The notes under the pieces: generated by a model
The model's input: only the letters and a program-made list of their open reading frames with translations
Databases searched by the model: none
What the model was told of the DNA's origin: nothing
NCBI GenBank assembly: GCA_949451265.1
Contig: CASTQR010000068.1
Coordinates: 1 to 7,964 of the forward strand
Source of the DNA: an uncultured Eubacteriales bacterium
GTDB taxonomy: Bacteria; Bacillota_A; Clostridia; Oscillospirales; Oscillospiraceae
Length of the DNA stretch: 7,964 nt
Reading direction: 5' to 3'
Position numbers and translations under genes: made by a program
In this document: in pieces, positions 1 to 5,504 of the stretch
Numbering within the stretch: position 1 is the stretch's first letter
How the letters are laid out: the number at the start of each line of letters is the position of its first letter

Positions 1-589
1 TGTTCTTGTCCAGCTTGATCTCCTCGGTGAGGTCGTACAGGGAGCCGTCCGCCCGCACCCGGACATATCCCGATTTCCGGGCATCCTCGAAGATCTTGGC
101 GTGTTCGCCCTTCTTGCCCCGGATGACGGGGGCCAGCACCTGAATCCGGGCGGCCTCGGGCAGGGTCAGCACCTGGTCGATGATCTGGTCGATGGTCTGC
201 TGCTTGATCTCCTTGCCGCAGATGGGGCAGTGGGGGGTGCCGACGCGCGCCCACAGCAGGCGGAGGTAGTCGTAGATCTCGGTGACGGTACCCACGGTGG
301 AGCGGGGGTTCTTGGAGGTGGTTTTCTGGTCGATGGAGATGGCGGGGGACAGGCCCTCGATGTAGTCCACGTCGGGCTTCTCCATCTGGCCCAGGAACAT
401 CCGGGCGTAGGAGGACAGGGACTCCACATACCGCCGCTGGCCCTCGGCGTACAGCGTCTCAAAGGCCAGGGAGGACTTGCCCGACCCGGACAGGCCGGTT
501 AAAACCACCAGCTTGTCCCGGGGGATGGTGACGTCGATGTTTTTCAGGTTGTTTTCTCGCGCGCCTTTGATGACGATCTTGTCCTGCAT
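1..589 (-). CDS. uvrA: UvrA, excinuclease ABC subunit A (N-terminal 196 codons; rest lies beyond the window edge)
   Basis: UvrA is the ABC-type ATPase that scans DNA as a dimer, finds bulky lesions and loads UvrB in nucleotide excision repair. The frame opens with [18 protein letters not shown], the family's usual start. It has a Walker A loop GLSGSGKSS at residues 32-40, the signature region [17 protein letters not shown] (52-68), the SPAISIDQK block (81-89), and the first CPxC of a zinc module at 121-124. UvrA proteins are usually about 940 aa, so roughly a fifth is present. There is no frameshift or stop in the part visible. The ATG at 589-587 is preceded by GAGGAG (597-602) at 7 nt spacing, which decides the start. 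The gene sits downstream of uvrB and three small genes on the same strand, but has its own promoter at 632-660. No LexA box was seen next to it. Confidence 0.98.
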   Translation of the reverse strand, partial: MQDKIVIKGARENNLKNIDVTIPRDKLVVLTGLSGSGKSSLAFETLYAEGQRRYVESLSSYARMFLGQMEKPDVDYIEGLSPAISIDQKTTSKNPRSTVGTVTEIYDYLRLLWARVGTPHCPICGKEIKQQTIDQIIDQVLTLPEAARIQVLAPVIRGKKGEHAKIFEDARKSGYVRVRADGSLYDLTEEIKLDKN

Positions 590-631
590 GGGTGTTCTCC
601 TCGGTTTTCTTTAGATTTTGGCCCGGCTATC

Positions 632-660
632 AGCATAATCAAACTAATTTTTAATGTCAA
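632..660 (-). promoter_or_regulatory. Probable sigma-A promoter of uvrA
   Basis: On the minus strand a perfect -35 TTGACA (655-660) is followed by a 17-bp AT-rich spacer and TATGCT (632-637) as the -10. Transcription would start near 625, giving a leader of about 36 nt that carries the GAGGAG ribosome site. It lies in the 117-bp gap between uvrA and the small membrane protein gene, so uvrA need not depend on the uvrB promoter. No GAAC-N4-GTTC motif was found in the gap. I saw no clear intrinsic terminator before it, so read-through from upstream is also possible. Confidence 0.75.
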
Positions 661-706
661 GCCCCAATTTCAGAAGATTTTTTGAAGATTTCGACAGAAG
701 CCCCGC

Positions 707-1054
707 TCAGGGCAGCACGGCGTTCCAGGGCTGGAAGATCAGCAGCCCGCCGCACACCAGCACCACCAGGATCTCCCAGATCACCCCGGCGGTCAGCAGG
801 AGCTTCACCGCCAGCAGGGCATACCGTTTCCAGCCGTCAAAGCCGTCGATATATGCCTTGTCCATCCGCCCGGTGGCCTTCCACTTGTACCGGGCGAACA
901 GCAGCAGCGCCAGAAAGCCCGCGTTGGCCGCCAGCAGCACCGCCGCCACCACGTTCAGCGCCATCCCCAGCCAGGGGAGGAGGAAGGCCAGGGCGATCAT
1001 CACGATCCACACGGGCCACAGCAGGAAAATAAAAAACAGGGACACAAAGGCCAT
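707..1054 (-). CDS. Small integral membrane protein of unknown function (115 aa)
   Basis: I do not recognise a family. The protein is very hydrophobic, with likely membrane spans at about residues 3-25, 30-54 and 78-108 (the first may be two short segments). A basic, polar loop around 55-75 (RYKWKATGRMDK) is probably cytoplasmic. It has no signal peptide cleavage site, no cysteine pair and no obvious catalytic motif. The ATG at 1054 is preferred because AAAGGAG (1063-1069) sits 8 nt upstream. A TTG two codons earlier (1060) is too close to that site. It follows the MmcQ-like gene by 27 nt on the same strand and is probably the last gene of the uvrB unit. The strong ribosome site and intact frame argue for a real gene. 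Its role is unknown. Confidence 0.8.
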   Translation of the reverse strand: MAFVSLFFIFLLWPVWIVMIALAFLLPWLGMALNVVAAVLLAANAGFLALLLFARYKWKATGRMDKAYIDGFDGWKRYALLAVKLLLTAGVIWEILVVLVCGGLLIFQPWNAVLP

Positions 1055-1081
1055 GGTCAAAACTCCTTTCAGTTGGGCCGA

Positions 1082-1462
1082 TTATTCCCCCGCCAGCTCC
1101 TTCTGGACGTACTTGGGCAGCTTGGACACCACCAGCTGATAGGACATATCGCACAGATCCTTCAAAACCACGTCCGGCAGCTCCCCGTCCAGCAGGGCAG
1201 CGATCCACAGCTTCTTGTCGCAGTAGAAGCCGGGGAGTATGTCGGGGTACTGCTCCCGGAACGCCTCGGCCAGCCGGGGGTCGCATTTCAAATTTACCAG
1301 GTCGTGGTCGTTATACCGCTCATCCTTCATCCCCCGGGGGGAGCAGACGGCGGCGAACAGCTTGCCCCGCACCATGTAGCGGTGCCAGCCCCACTCCAGC
1401 TTGAAGTCCTTCTCCGCACCGGGCTTGTCCAGCAGGTACTGATCCAGCCACTCGTATTTCAT
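1082..1462 (-). CDS. MmcQ/YjbR family protein (126 aa)
   Basis: The protein belongs to the MmcQ/YjbR (DUF419) family, small single-domain proteins with a fold likened to double-wing DNA-binding motifs. Their physiological role is not established. The family pattern is clear: an N-terminal LLDKPGAEKDFKLEWGWHRYMVRGKLFAAV (about residues 10-39), a middle NLKCDPRLAEAFREQYPDILPGFYCDKKLWIAALLDG, and a C-terminal LCDMSYQLVVSKLPK. Length is normal for the family. The ATG at 1462 has AGGAGG (1470-1475) 7 nt upstream. The in-frame GTG just before it (1465) would leave only 4 nt. The extended ribosome site overlaps the TAA of the preceding ybaK gene (1475-1477), so the two genes are tightly packed and probably translated from one transcript. 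DNA binding is inference from the fold only. Confidence 0.9.
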   Translation of the reverse strand: MKYEWLDQYLLDKPGAEKDFKLEWGWHRYMVRGKLFAAVCSPRGMKDERYNDHDLVNLKCDPRLAEAFREQYPDILPGFYCDKKLWIAALLDGELPDVVLKDLCDMSYQLVVSKLPKYVQKELAGE

Positions 1463-1474
1463 CACGTGCCCTCC

Positions 1475-1981
1475 TTATTCCTCCGCGGTCAAATTAGCGG
1501 CGGACGCCCCCACCAGGGCCATCAGCTCTGCCGGGTTCACCTCCACCTGATACCCCACCTTCCCGGCGGAGACGCAGATGGTATCGAACAGCTCCGCCGT
1601 CTCGTCAAACACCGTGGGGAAAGCTTTTTTCATCCCCACCGGGGAACAGCCCCCGTGGACGTAGCCCGTCAGGGGCAGCAGCTCCTTTGCGGGCAGCATG
1701 GCCACCGACTTCTCCCCCACGGCCCTGGCCGCCTTTTTCAAGTCCAGCGTGGCCGCCACGGGGATGTCGAACACGTAGTACCCGCCCGAGGCCCCCCTGG
1801 CCACCAGGGTCTTGAACACCGCCGCCGGATCCTGGCCCAGCAGCTTCGCCACCGTCACGCCGTCGGGGGCGGCGTCCCCCACCGGGTAGGCGTGGGGGGT
1901 GTAGGGGATCCTTTTCTGATCCAGCACCCGCATCACGTTGGTTTTTTCCTCTTTTTGTTTGGACATCTTATATTGCGCCAT
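1475..1981 (-). CDS. ybaK: YbaK/EbsC-type Cys-tRNA(Pro) deacylase (168 aa)
   Basis: YbaK proteins hydrolyse cysteine wrongly attached to tRNA-Pro by prolyl-tRNA synthetase, acting in trans as a proofreading factor in the cytoplasm. The frame shows the family's opening KTNVMRVLDQKRIPYTPHAYP (13-33), a conserved lysine in VFKTL (K57, equivalent to the essential lysine of the Haemophilus enzyme), and the hallmark GGCSPVGMKKAFPTVFDE (110-127). Length fits the family. The start is uncertain. The ATG at 1981 has GGAGG at 15 nt, which is long, while the ATG at 1966 (MSKQKEEKTN) fits family alignments better but has only a weak AAGGA about 14 nt upstream. The gene follows uvrB by 48 bp and abuts the MmcQ-like gene, so it is probably part of the uvrB transcript. 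No functional link with excision repair is evident. Confidence 0.93.
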   Translation of the reverse strand: MAQYKMSKQKEEKTNVMRVLDQKRIPYTPHAYPVGDAAPDGVTVAKLLGQDPAAVFKTLVARGASGGYYVFDIPVAATLDLKKAARAVGEKSVAMLPAKELLPLTGYVHGGCSPVGMKKAFPTVFDETAELFDTICVSAGKVGYQVEVNPAELMALVGASAANLTAEE

Positions 1982-1996
1982 CCTTATAATAGCAGT

Positions 1997-2026
1997 CCTC
2001 CCGCCATTTGGCGGGGCCCCGGGAGG
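1997..2026 (-). other. GC-rich hairpin between uvrB and ybaK, overlapping the candidate ribosome site
   Basis: CCCGCC (2000-2005) and GGCGGG (2010-2015) form a perfect 6-bp stem with a 4-nt loop. An alternative 7-bp pairing joins CCTCCCG (1997-2003) with CGGGAGG (2020-2026). Neither is followed by a T-run on the minus strand, so this is not a standard terminator. The GGAGG that could serve ybaK (1997-2001) lies at the edge of the first stem and inside the second, so folding might modulate ybaK translation. That effect is inference. Confidence 0.45.
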
Positions 2027-2029
2027 CGG

Positions 2030-4000
2030 CTATTTCCCGCTCCCCCTCAATTTGATAATCTGATCCCGCAGCGCCGCCGCCACCTCGAACTCCAGCATCT
2101 TCGCCGCCTCCTTCATCTGCTTCTCCAGGCTGGCGATGGCCTCCATCCGCTGGAGCTTGGTCATCTGGGACAGCTCCCTGTCGTTGTAGTCCGGCTTGTC
2201 GTCGGCGGACAGGGCCATCAGCTCCCGCACCGCCTTCTTCACCGTCTTGGGCACAATGCCGTGGGCTTTATTGAAGGCGTCCTGCTTTTCCCGGCGGCGC
2301 TCCGTCTCGTCCATGGCCCGACGCATGGAGGGGGTGATGGAATCGGCGTACAAAATCACCACGCCGTCGGCGTTCCGGGCGGCCCGGCCGATGGTCTGGA
2401 TCAGGGAGGTCTCCGAGCGCAGGAAGCCCTCCTTGTCCGCGTCCAGGATGGCCACCATGCTGACCTCCGGCAGGTCCAGGCCCTCCCGGAGCAGGTTGAT
2501 GCCCACCAGCACATCGAACTCGCCCAGCCGCAGATCCCGGATGATCTCCATCCGCTCGATGGTGTCGATGTCGTGGTGCATATACCGCACCCGGATGCCC
2601 GCCCCCTTCAGGTAGTCGGTGAGGCTCTCCGCCATCTTTTTGGTCAGCGTGGTGACCAGCACCCGCTCGTCCCGCGCTGTCCGCCGGGTGATCTCCCCGA
2701 TGAGGTCGTCGATCTGCCCGTCCACCGGGCGCACCTCCACCTTGGGGTCCAGCAGGCCGGTGGGCCGGATCACCTGCTCCACGATCTGGCCCGACCGCTC
2801 CCGCTCGTACTCGCCGGGGGTGGCGGACACGTACACCACCTGGTTCAGCCGTTTCTCGAACTCGTCGAACTTCAGCGGGCGGTTGTCGAAGGCGCAGGGC
2901 AGGCGGAAGCCGTACTCCACCAGGGTGGTCTTTCTCGCCCGGTCGCCGTTGAACATGGCCCGCACCTGGGGCAGGGTGGCGTGGCTCTCGTCGATGAACA
3001 GCACGAAATCCTTGGGGAAGTAGTCCAGCAGGGTGTGGGGGGGCGAGCCCACAGGCCGCCCCTCGATCACCCGGGAGTAGTTCTCAATGCCGGAGCAGTA
3101 GCCCAGCTCCTGCATCATCTCAATGTCGTACATGGTGCGCTGCTTGATCCGCTGGGCCTCGATGAGCTTGTTCTCCTTCTCGAAGAAGGCCACCCGCTCC
3201 TCCATCTCCTGGTAGATATCCTGGATGGCGGCGTCCATCTTCTCCTTGGGGGTGACATAGTGGGTGGCGGGCCAGATGGGGATGTTGTTCAGCCGCCGGA
3301 TGGGGGTGCCCGTCACAACGTTGATCTCGCTGAGCCGGTCAATCTCGTCCCCGAAGAACTCCACCCGGATGGCGGTATCCTTCCAGTAGGCGGGCCAGAT
3401 CTCCACCGTGTCCCCTCGAACCCGGAACATATTGCGCTCAAAGGCGATATCGTTGCGCTCGTAGCGGATGGCCACCAGCTTTTTCAACAGCTCCTCAATT
3501 TTGATCACCTGGCCCACCCGCAGGGCCACCATCATTTTGGCGAAGTCCTCCGGCTCCCCCAGACCGTAGATGCAGGACACGGAGGACACCACGATCACGT
3601 CCCGCCGCTCCAGCAGGGAGGCGGTGGCGGCCAGCCGCAGGCGGTCGATCTCCTCATTGACCGACATATCCTTCTCGATGAAGGTGTCGGTGTGGGGGAT
3701 ATAGGCCTCCGGCTGGTAGTAGTCGTAGTAGGACACGAAGTACTCCACCGCGTTGTGGGGGAAAAACTCCTTGAACTCGGCGCACAGCTGGGCGGCCAGG
3801 GTCTTGTTGTGGGCCAGCACCAGGGTGGGCCGCTGGACGGCCTCAATGACCTTCGCCATGGTGTAGGTCTTGCCCGAGCCGGTGACGCCCAGCAGGGTCT
3901 GCTCGTCCAGGCCGTTCTCAATGCCTGCGGCCAGGGCGGCGATGGCCTCCGGCTGGTCGCCGCTGGGGGTGTATTCCGATACGACCTCAAATTTTGGCAT
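2030..4000 (-). CDS. uvrB: UvrB, excinuclease ABC subunit B (656 aa)
   Basis: UvrB is the damage-verifying helicase-like subunit of nucleotide excision repair. It receives the lesion from UvrA, then recruits UvrC for incision. The full protein is present at normal length. Visible parts in order are Walker A GVTGSGKT (38-45), the beta-hairpin region [13 protein letters not shown] (90-102) that clamps DNA, the motif-II box FIDESH (335-340), motif [11 protein letters not shown] (392-399), the motif V region [15 protein letters not shown] (499-513), motif [11 protein letters not shown] (535-543), and the C-terminal UVR domain, about 614-649, that contacts UvrC. The ATG at 4000 is preceded by GAGGGAGGG (4007-4015) at about 6 nt. 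A near-consensus promoter with a LexA box lies just upstream, so damage induction is likely. It leads a unit with ybaK, the MmcQ-like gene and a small membrane protein. uvrA lies about 1.4 kb further downstream. Confidence 0.99.
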   Translation of the reverse strand: MPKFEVVSEYTPSGDQPEAIAALAAGIENGLDEQTLLGVTGSGKTYTMAKVIEAVQRPTLVLAHNKTLAAQLCAEFKEFFPHNAVEYFVSYYDYYQPEAYIPHTDTFIEKDMSVNEEIDRLRLAATASLLERRDVIVVSSVSCIYGLGEPEDFAKMMVALRVGQVIKIEELLKKLVAIRYERNDIAFERNMFRVRGDTVEIWPAYWKDTAIRVEFFGDEIDRLSEINVVTGTPIRRLNNIPIWPATHYVTPKEKMDAAIQDIYQEMEERVAFFEKENKLIEAQRIKQRTMYDIEMMQELGYCSGIENYSRVIEGRPVGSPPHTLLDYFPKDFVLFIDESHATLPQVRAMFNGDRARKTTLVEYGFRLPCAFDNRPLKFDEFEKRLNQVVYVSATPGEYERERSGQIVEQVIRPTGLLDPKVEVRPVDGQIDDLIGEITRRTARDERVLVTTLTKKMAESLTDYLKGAGIRVRYMHHDIDTIERMEIIRDLRLGEFDVLVGINLLREGLDLPEVSMVAILDADKEGFLRSETSLIQTIGRAARNADGVVILYADSITPSMRRAMDETERRREKQDAFNKAHGIVPKTVKKAVRELMALSADDKPDYNDRELSQMTKLQRMEAIASLEKQMKEAAKMLEFEVAAALRDQIIKLRGSGK

Positions 4001-4029
4001 GGCAGACCCTCCCTCAATGGTTTGTTCTT

Positions 4030-4058
4030 ATTTTAGAACGAACGTTTTAACCTGTCAA
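4030..4058 (-). promoter_or_regulatory. uvrB promoter, near-consensus sigma-A type
   Basis: On the minus strand the -35 TTGACA (4053-4058) is perfect, the spacer is exactly 17 bp (4036-4052) and the -10 is TAAAAT (4030-4035), one base off consensus. Transcription would start near 4023, leaving a leader of about 22 nt that contains the GAGGGAGGG ribosome site. Such a strong promoter needs a repressor to be conditional, which fits the LexA-like box lying across its spacer. Confidence 0.88.
4035..4048. promoter_or_regulatory. Candidate LexA (DinR) SOS box in the uvrB promoter
   Basis: The 14-mer AGAACGAACGTTTT matches the Bacillus-type LexA consensus CGAACRNRYGTTYC at 12 of 14 positions. GAAC, the RNRY centre and GTTY all fit, and only the two outermost bases differ. 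It occupies the spacer and touches the -10 of the uvrB promoter, where bound LexA would block RNA polymerase. uvrB is a known LexA target in Bacillus subtilis (dinA). The match and position are seen. Regulation in this organism is inferred. Confidence 0.7.
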
Positions 4059-4060
4059 CC

Positions 4061-4075
4061 CTTAATCATATTAAG
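4061..4075. repeat. Small palindrome upstream of the uvrB -35
   Basis: CTTAAT (4061-4066) and ATTAAG (4070-4075) form a perfect 6-bp inverted repeat around CAT, three bases upstream of the uvrB -35 box. It lies where an activator or an AT-rich UP element could act, but it resembles no operator I can name. It may also be chance in AT-rich sequence. Confidence 0.35.
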
Positions 4076-4082
4076 AATGGAT

Positions 4083-4118
4083 AAAACTTCATGCGCCCAG
4101 GGGGACGCATGAAGTTTT
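4083..4118 (-). terminator. Intrinsic terminator of the CHR transporter pair
   Basis: AAAACTTCATGCG (4083-4095) pairs perfectly with CGCATGAAGTTTT (4106-4118), a 13-bp stem with a 10-nt loop, starting 5 nt after the TGA of the second transporter gene. Read on the minus strand, the stem ends in TTTTATCC. On the plus strand it ends in TTTTT, so it could stop transcription both ways. It separates the transporter unit from the uvrB promoter about 25 bp further on. Confidence 0.9.
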
Positions 4119-4123
4119 TCCTC

Positions 4124-4714
4124 TCACATTTGAAACACGATCCCCGCCAGCGCCGCCAGCCCGATGAAGCAGATGGGGTGCAGCTTTTTCAGCGGCGTAT
4201 ACTTCACCAGCACGAAGATGACAACAGCCAGGATAATAGCGGGCCAGTAAAACAGCTCGTAGCCGACAACGCCTTGTCCTGGGACGGAGGTGTCCACATA
4301 CACCTTATGGAACATCAGGGCAATCTTCGCCACCTGGAGCAGCGCGGCGGTGATCAGCGCCACCGACGCCGCCCGCAGGCCGTAGAACACCCCGTCCACC
4401 CCCTTGGACTGGCGGAATTTCTGGAGGAACCCGGCGATCACCAGGATGATCACCACCGATGGGAAGATCAACCCCAGAGTGGCGATGATCCCCCCCACCA
4501 CCCCAGCGGTGTGAAACCCCACGTAGGTGGCCATGTTCACCCCCATGGGGCCGGGGGTAGACTCGGAGATGGCGATCATGTTGGCTAGGTCGCCGGAGGT
4601 GAACCAGCCGGTGCGCTGGCCCAGGTCGGTGAGGAAGGGGATGGTGGCAAGGCCGCCTCCCACGGAGAACAGCCCTACCCGGCAGAACTCGACAAACAGC
4701 CGCAGAAGCACCAT
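4124..4714 (-). CDS. CHR-family (chromate-type) transporter, second half-size subunit (196 aa)
   Basis: This is a short-chain member of the CHR superfamily, membrane transporters whose known members export chromate. Short CHR proteins work in pairs, each supplying one half of what is a single chain in long ChrA. It shows the half-domain signature SVGGGLATIPFL (17-28), STPGPMGVNMATYVGF (52-67) and GGIIATLGLIFPSVVIILVIAGFLQKF (74-100), and has about six hydrophobic segments. The ATG at 4714 shares one base with the stop of the upstream partner gene (TGATG) and has AAGGGGGGG (4723-4731) at 8 nt, so it is translationally coupled. A longer start at 4747 would lie inside the partner and is unlikely. 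The protein ends just before a strong terminator. Whether chromate is the natural substrate is not known from sequence. Confidence 0.92.
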   Translation of the reverse strand: MVLLRLFVEFCRVGLFSVGGGLATIPFLTDLGQRTGWFTSGDLANMIAISESTPGPMGVNMATYVGFHTAGVVGGIIATLGLIFPSVVIILVIAGFLQKFRQSKGVDGVFYGLRAASVALITAALLQVAKIALMFHKVYVDTSVPGQGVVGYELFYWPAIILAVVIFVLVKYTPLKKLHPICFIGLAALAGIVFQM

Positions 4715-5304
4715 CACTTGAGCCCCCCCTTCGCCGCCCGGACGCACAGGCCCGCCACGCCCGCCGCGATCACCAGGAACACCGGGGACATCACGACCCC
4801 CAGCACCGCCCCCAGCCCGCCCTGGGGCAGGGTAAAAAAGGTGCCGTAGGCCGCCAGCACCAGCACCACGGCGTAGATGATCCGGGTGGGCCAGTCAATA
4901 ACAGCGTTTTTGAACAGCTTGATCACGCTGGACGCGATGAGGGCCACCACCCCCGCCCGGACGCCGTTAAAGGCGTGGACCACAAACTCCAGGTGCATGA
5001 AGTTTTGCAGGAAGGCGGCGATGACCACGATAATGGCGATAGACGGGAACACCAGCCCCAGAGTGGCGACGATGCCGCCCGCGATGCCCCCCTGGCTGCG
5101 GCCCACAAAGGTGGAGGTATTCACCGCGATGATGCCGGGGGTGCACTGGCCCACGGCGTAGTAGTCGGCCAGCTCGGTCTCTGTGGCCCATTTCTTCTTC
5201 TCCACCAGCTCCCGCTGGAGGATGGGCAGCATGGCGTAGCCGCCGCCGAAGGTACATACCCCGATGCGGGCGAAGGTCAGGAACAGGTCGGCAAGGATAG
5301 GCAA
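4714..5304 (-). CDS. CHR-family (chromate-type) transporter, first half-size subunit (196 aa, TTG start)
   Basis: This is the partner of the next gene, paralogous to it and exactly the same length from the chosen starts. Family motifs are FARIGVCTFGGGYAMLPIL (11-29), ELVEKKKW (32-39), QCTPGIIAVNTSTFVG (53-68) and GGIVATLGLVFPSIAIIVVIAAFLQNF (76-102), with later hydrophobic spans near 115-130, 141-158 and 163-188. The TTG at 5304 is chosen because AAAGGGAG (5313-5320) lies 8 nt upstream. The in-frame GTG at 5313 overlaps that site, and the longer open frame to 5454 runs through the palindromic repeats and has no family homology. Paired short CHR proteins of B. subtilis (YwrA/YwrB) are the best-known parallel. 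No clear promoter of its own was found in the repeat-rich gap upstream, so it may be read from nadE. Confidence 0.9.
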   Translation of the reverse strand: MPILADLFLTFARIGVCTFGGGYAMLPILQRELVEKKKWATETELADYYAVGQCTPGIIAVNTSTFVGRSQGGIAGGIVATLGLVFPSIAIIVVIAAFLQNFMHLEFVVHAFNGVRAGVVALIASSVIKLFKNAVIDWPTRIIYAVVLVLAAYGTFFTLPQGGLGAVLGVVMSPVFLVIAAGVAGLCVRAAKGGLK

Positions 5305-5330
5305 AGCGATCACTCCCTTTGTATGAATCG

Positions 5331-5390
5331 CCCTCCACCCGCAGGGGGGGAGGGTGCCCCAGCGCGCACACTGGGGCGGGTGAGGGGGCG
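5331..5390 (+). repeat. Modular palindromic intergenic repeat, copy A
   Basis: Reading the plus strand there is a C-rich arm CCCTCC (5331-5336) facing GGAGGG (5349-5354), then a second hairpin GCCCCAG (5356-5362) / CTGGGGC (5371-5377) with an 8-nt loop, then the tail GGGTGAGGGGGCG (5378-5390). The order hairpin, hairpin, G(A/G)TGAGGG tail is the same as in copy B, which lies inverted about 60 bp away. Together the copies fill most of the 200-bp gap between nadE and the transporter genes, where I see no gene. It resembles REP/MITE-like repeats scattered through GC-rich Clostridia. That comparison is from memory, not search. Confidence 0.55.
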
Positions 5391-5446
5391 GCGGTTCGGG
5401 GCGCCCGGATCCAGGATATGGAAGCCCAGGCACACCTCCCGCACGC

Positions 5447-5503
5447 GCCCTCATCCGTCATCGCTTGCGGCGATGACGCCTTCCCCCCTGGAAGGGGGAA
5501 GGC
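5447..5503 (-). repeat. Modular palindromic intergenic repeat, copy B (inverted relative to copy A)
   Basis: Read on the minus strand from the nadE stop, a perfect 10-bp hairpin comes first (GCCTTCCCCC, 5478-5487, against GGGGGAAGGC, 5494-5503; 6-nt loop). A perfect 9-bp hairpin follows (CGTCATCGC, 5456-5464, against GCGATGACG, 5470-5478; 5-nt loop), then the tail GGATGAGGGCGCG. It starts 2 bases past the NadE stop codon. No T-run follows either hairpin, so it is not a textbook terminator, although it could stabilise or process the 3' end of the nadE message. The hairpins themselves are certain. Membership in a repeat family is inferred from the matching layout of copy A. Confidence 0.7.
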
Positions 5504-5504
5504 T

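Noticed and set aside
664..700. Repeated GAAGATTT motifs downstream of the small membrane protein gene as a terminator.
   Set aside because: They are direct, not inverted, repeats and form no stable stem.
1073..4036. A 987-codon open frame on the plus strand opposite uvrB, ybaK and the MmcQ-like gene.
   Set aside because: It is antisense to three recognisable genes, its composition is dominated by His, Leu, Gly and Val runs as expected from GC-rich reverse reading, and it has no domain signature. It is a codon-bias shadow.
5455..5503. The two hairpins after nadE as an intrinsic terminator.
   Set aside because: Neither stem is followed by a T-run on the minus strand. The layout fits a repetitive palindrome better.
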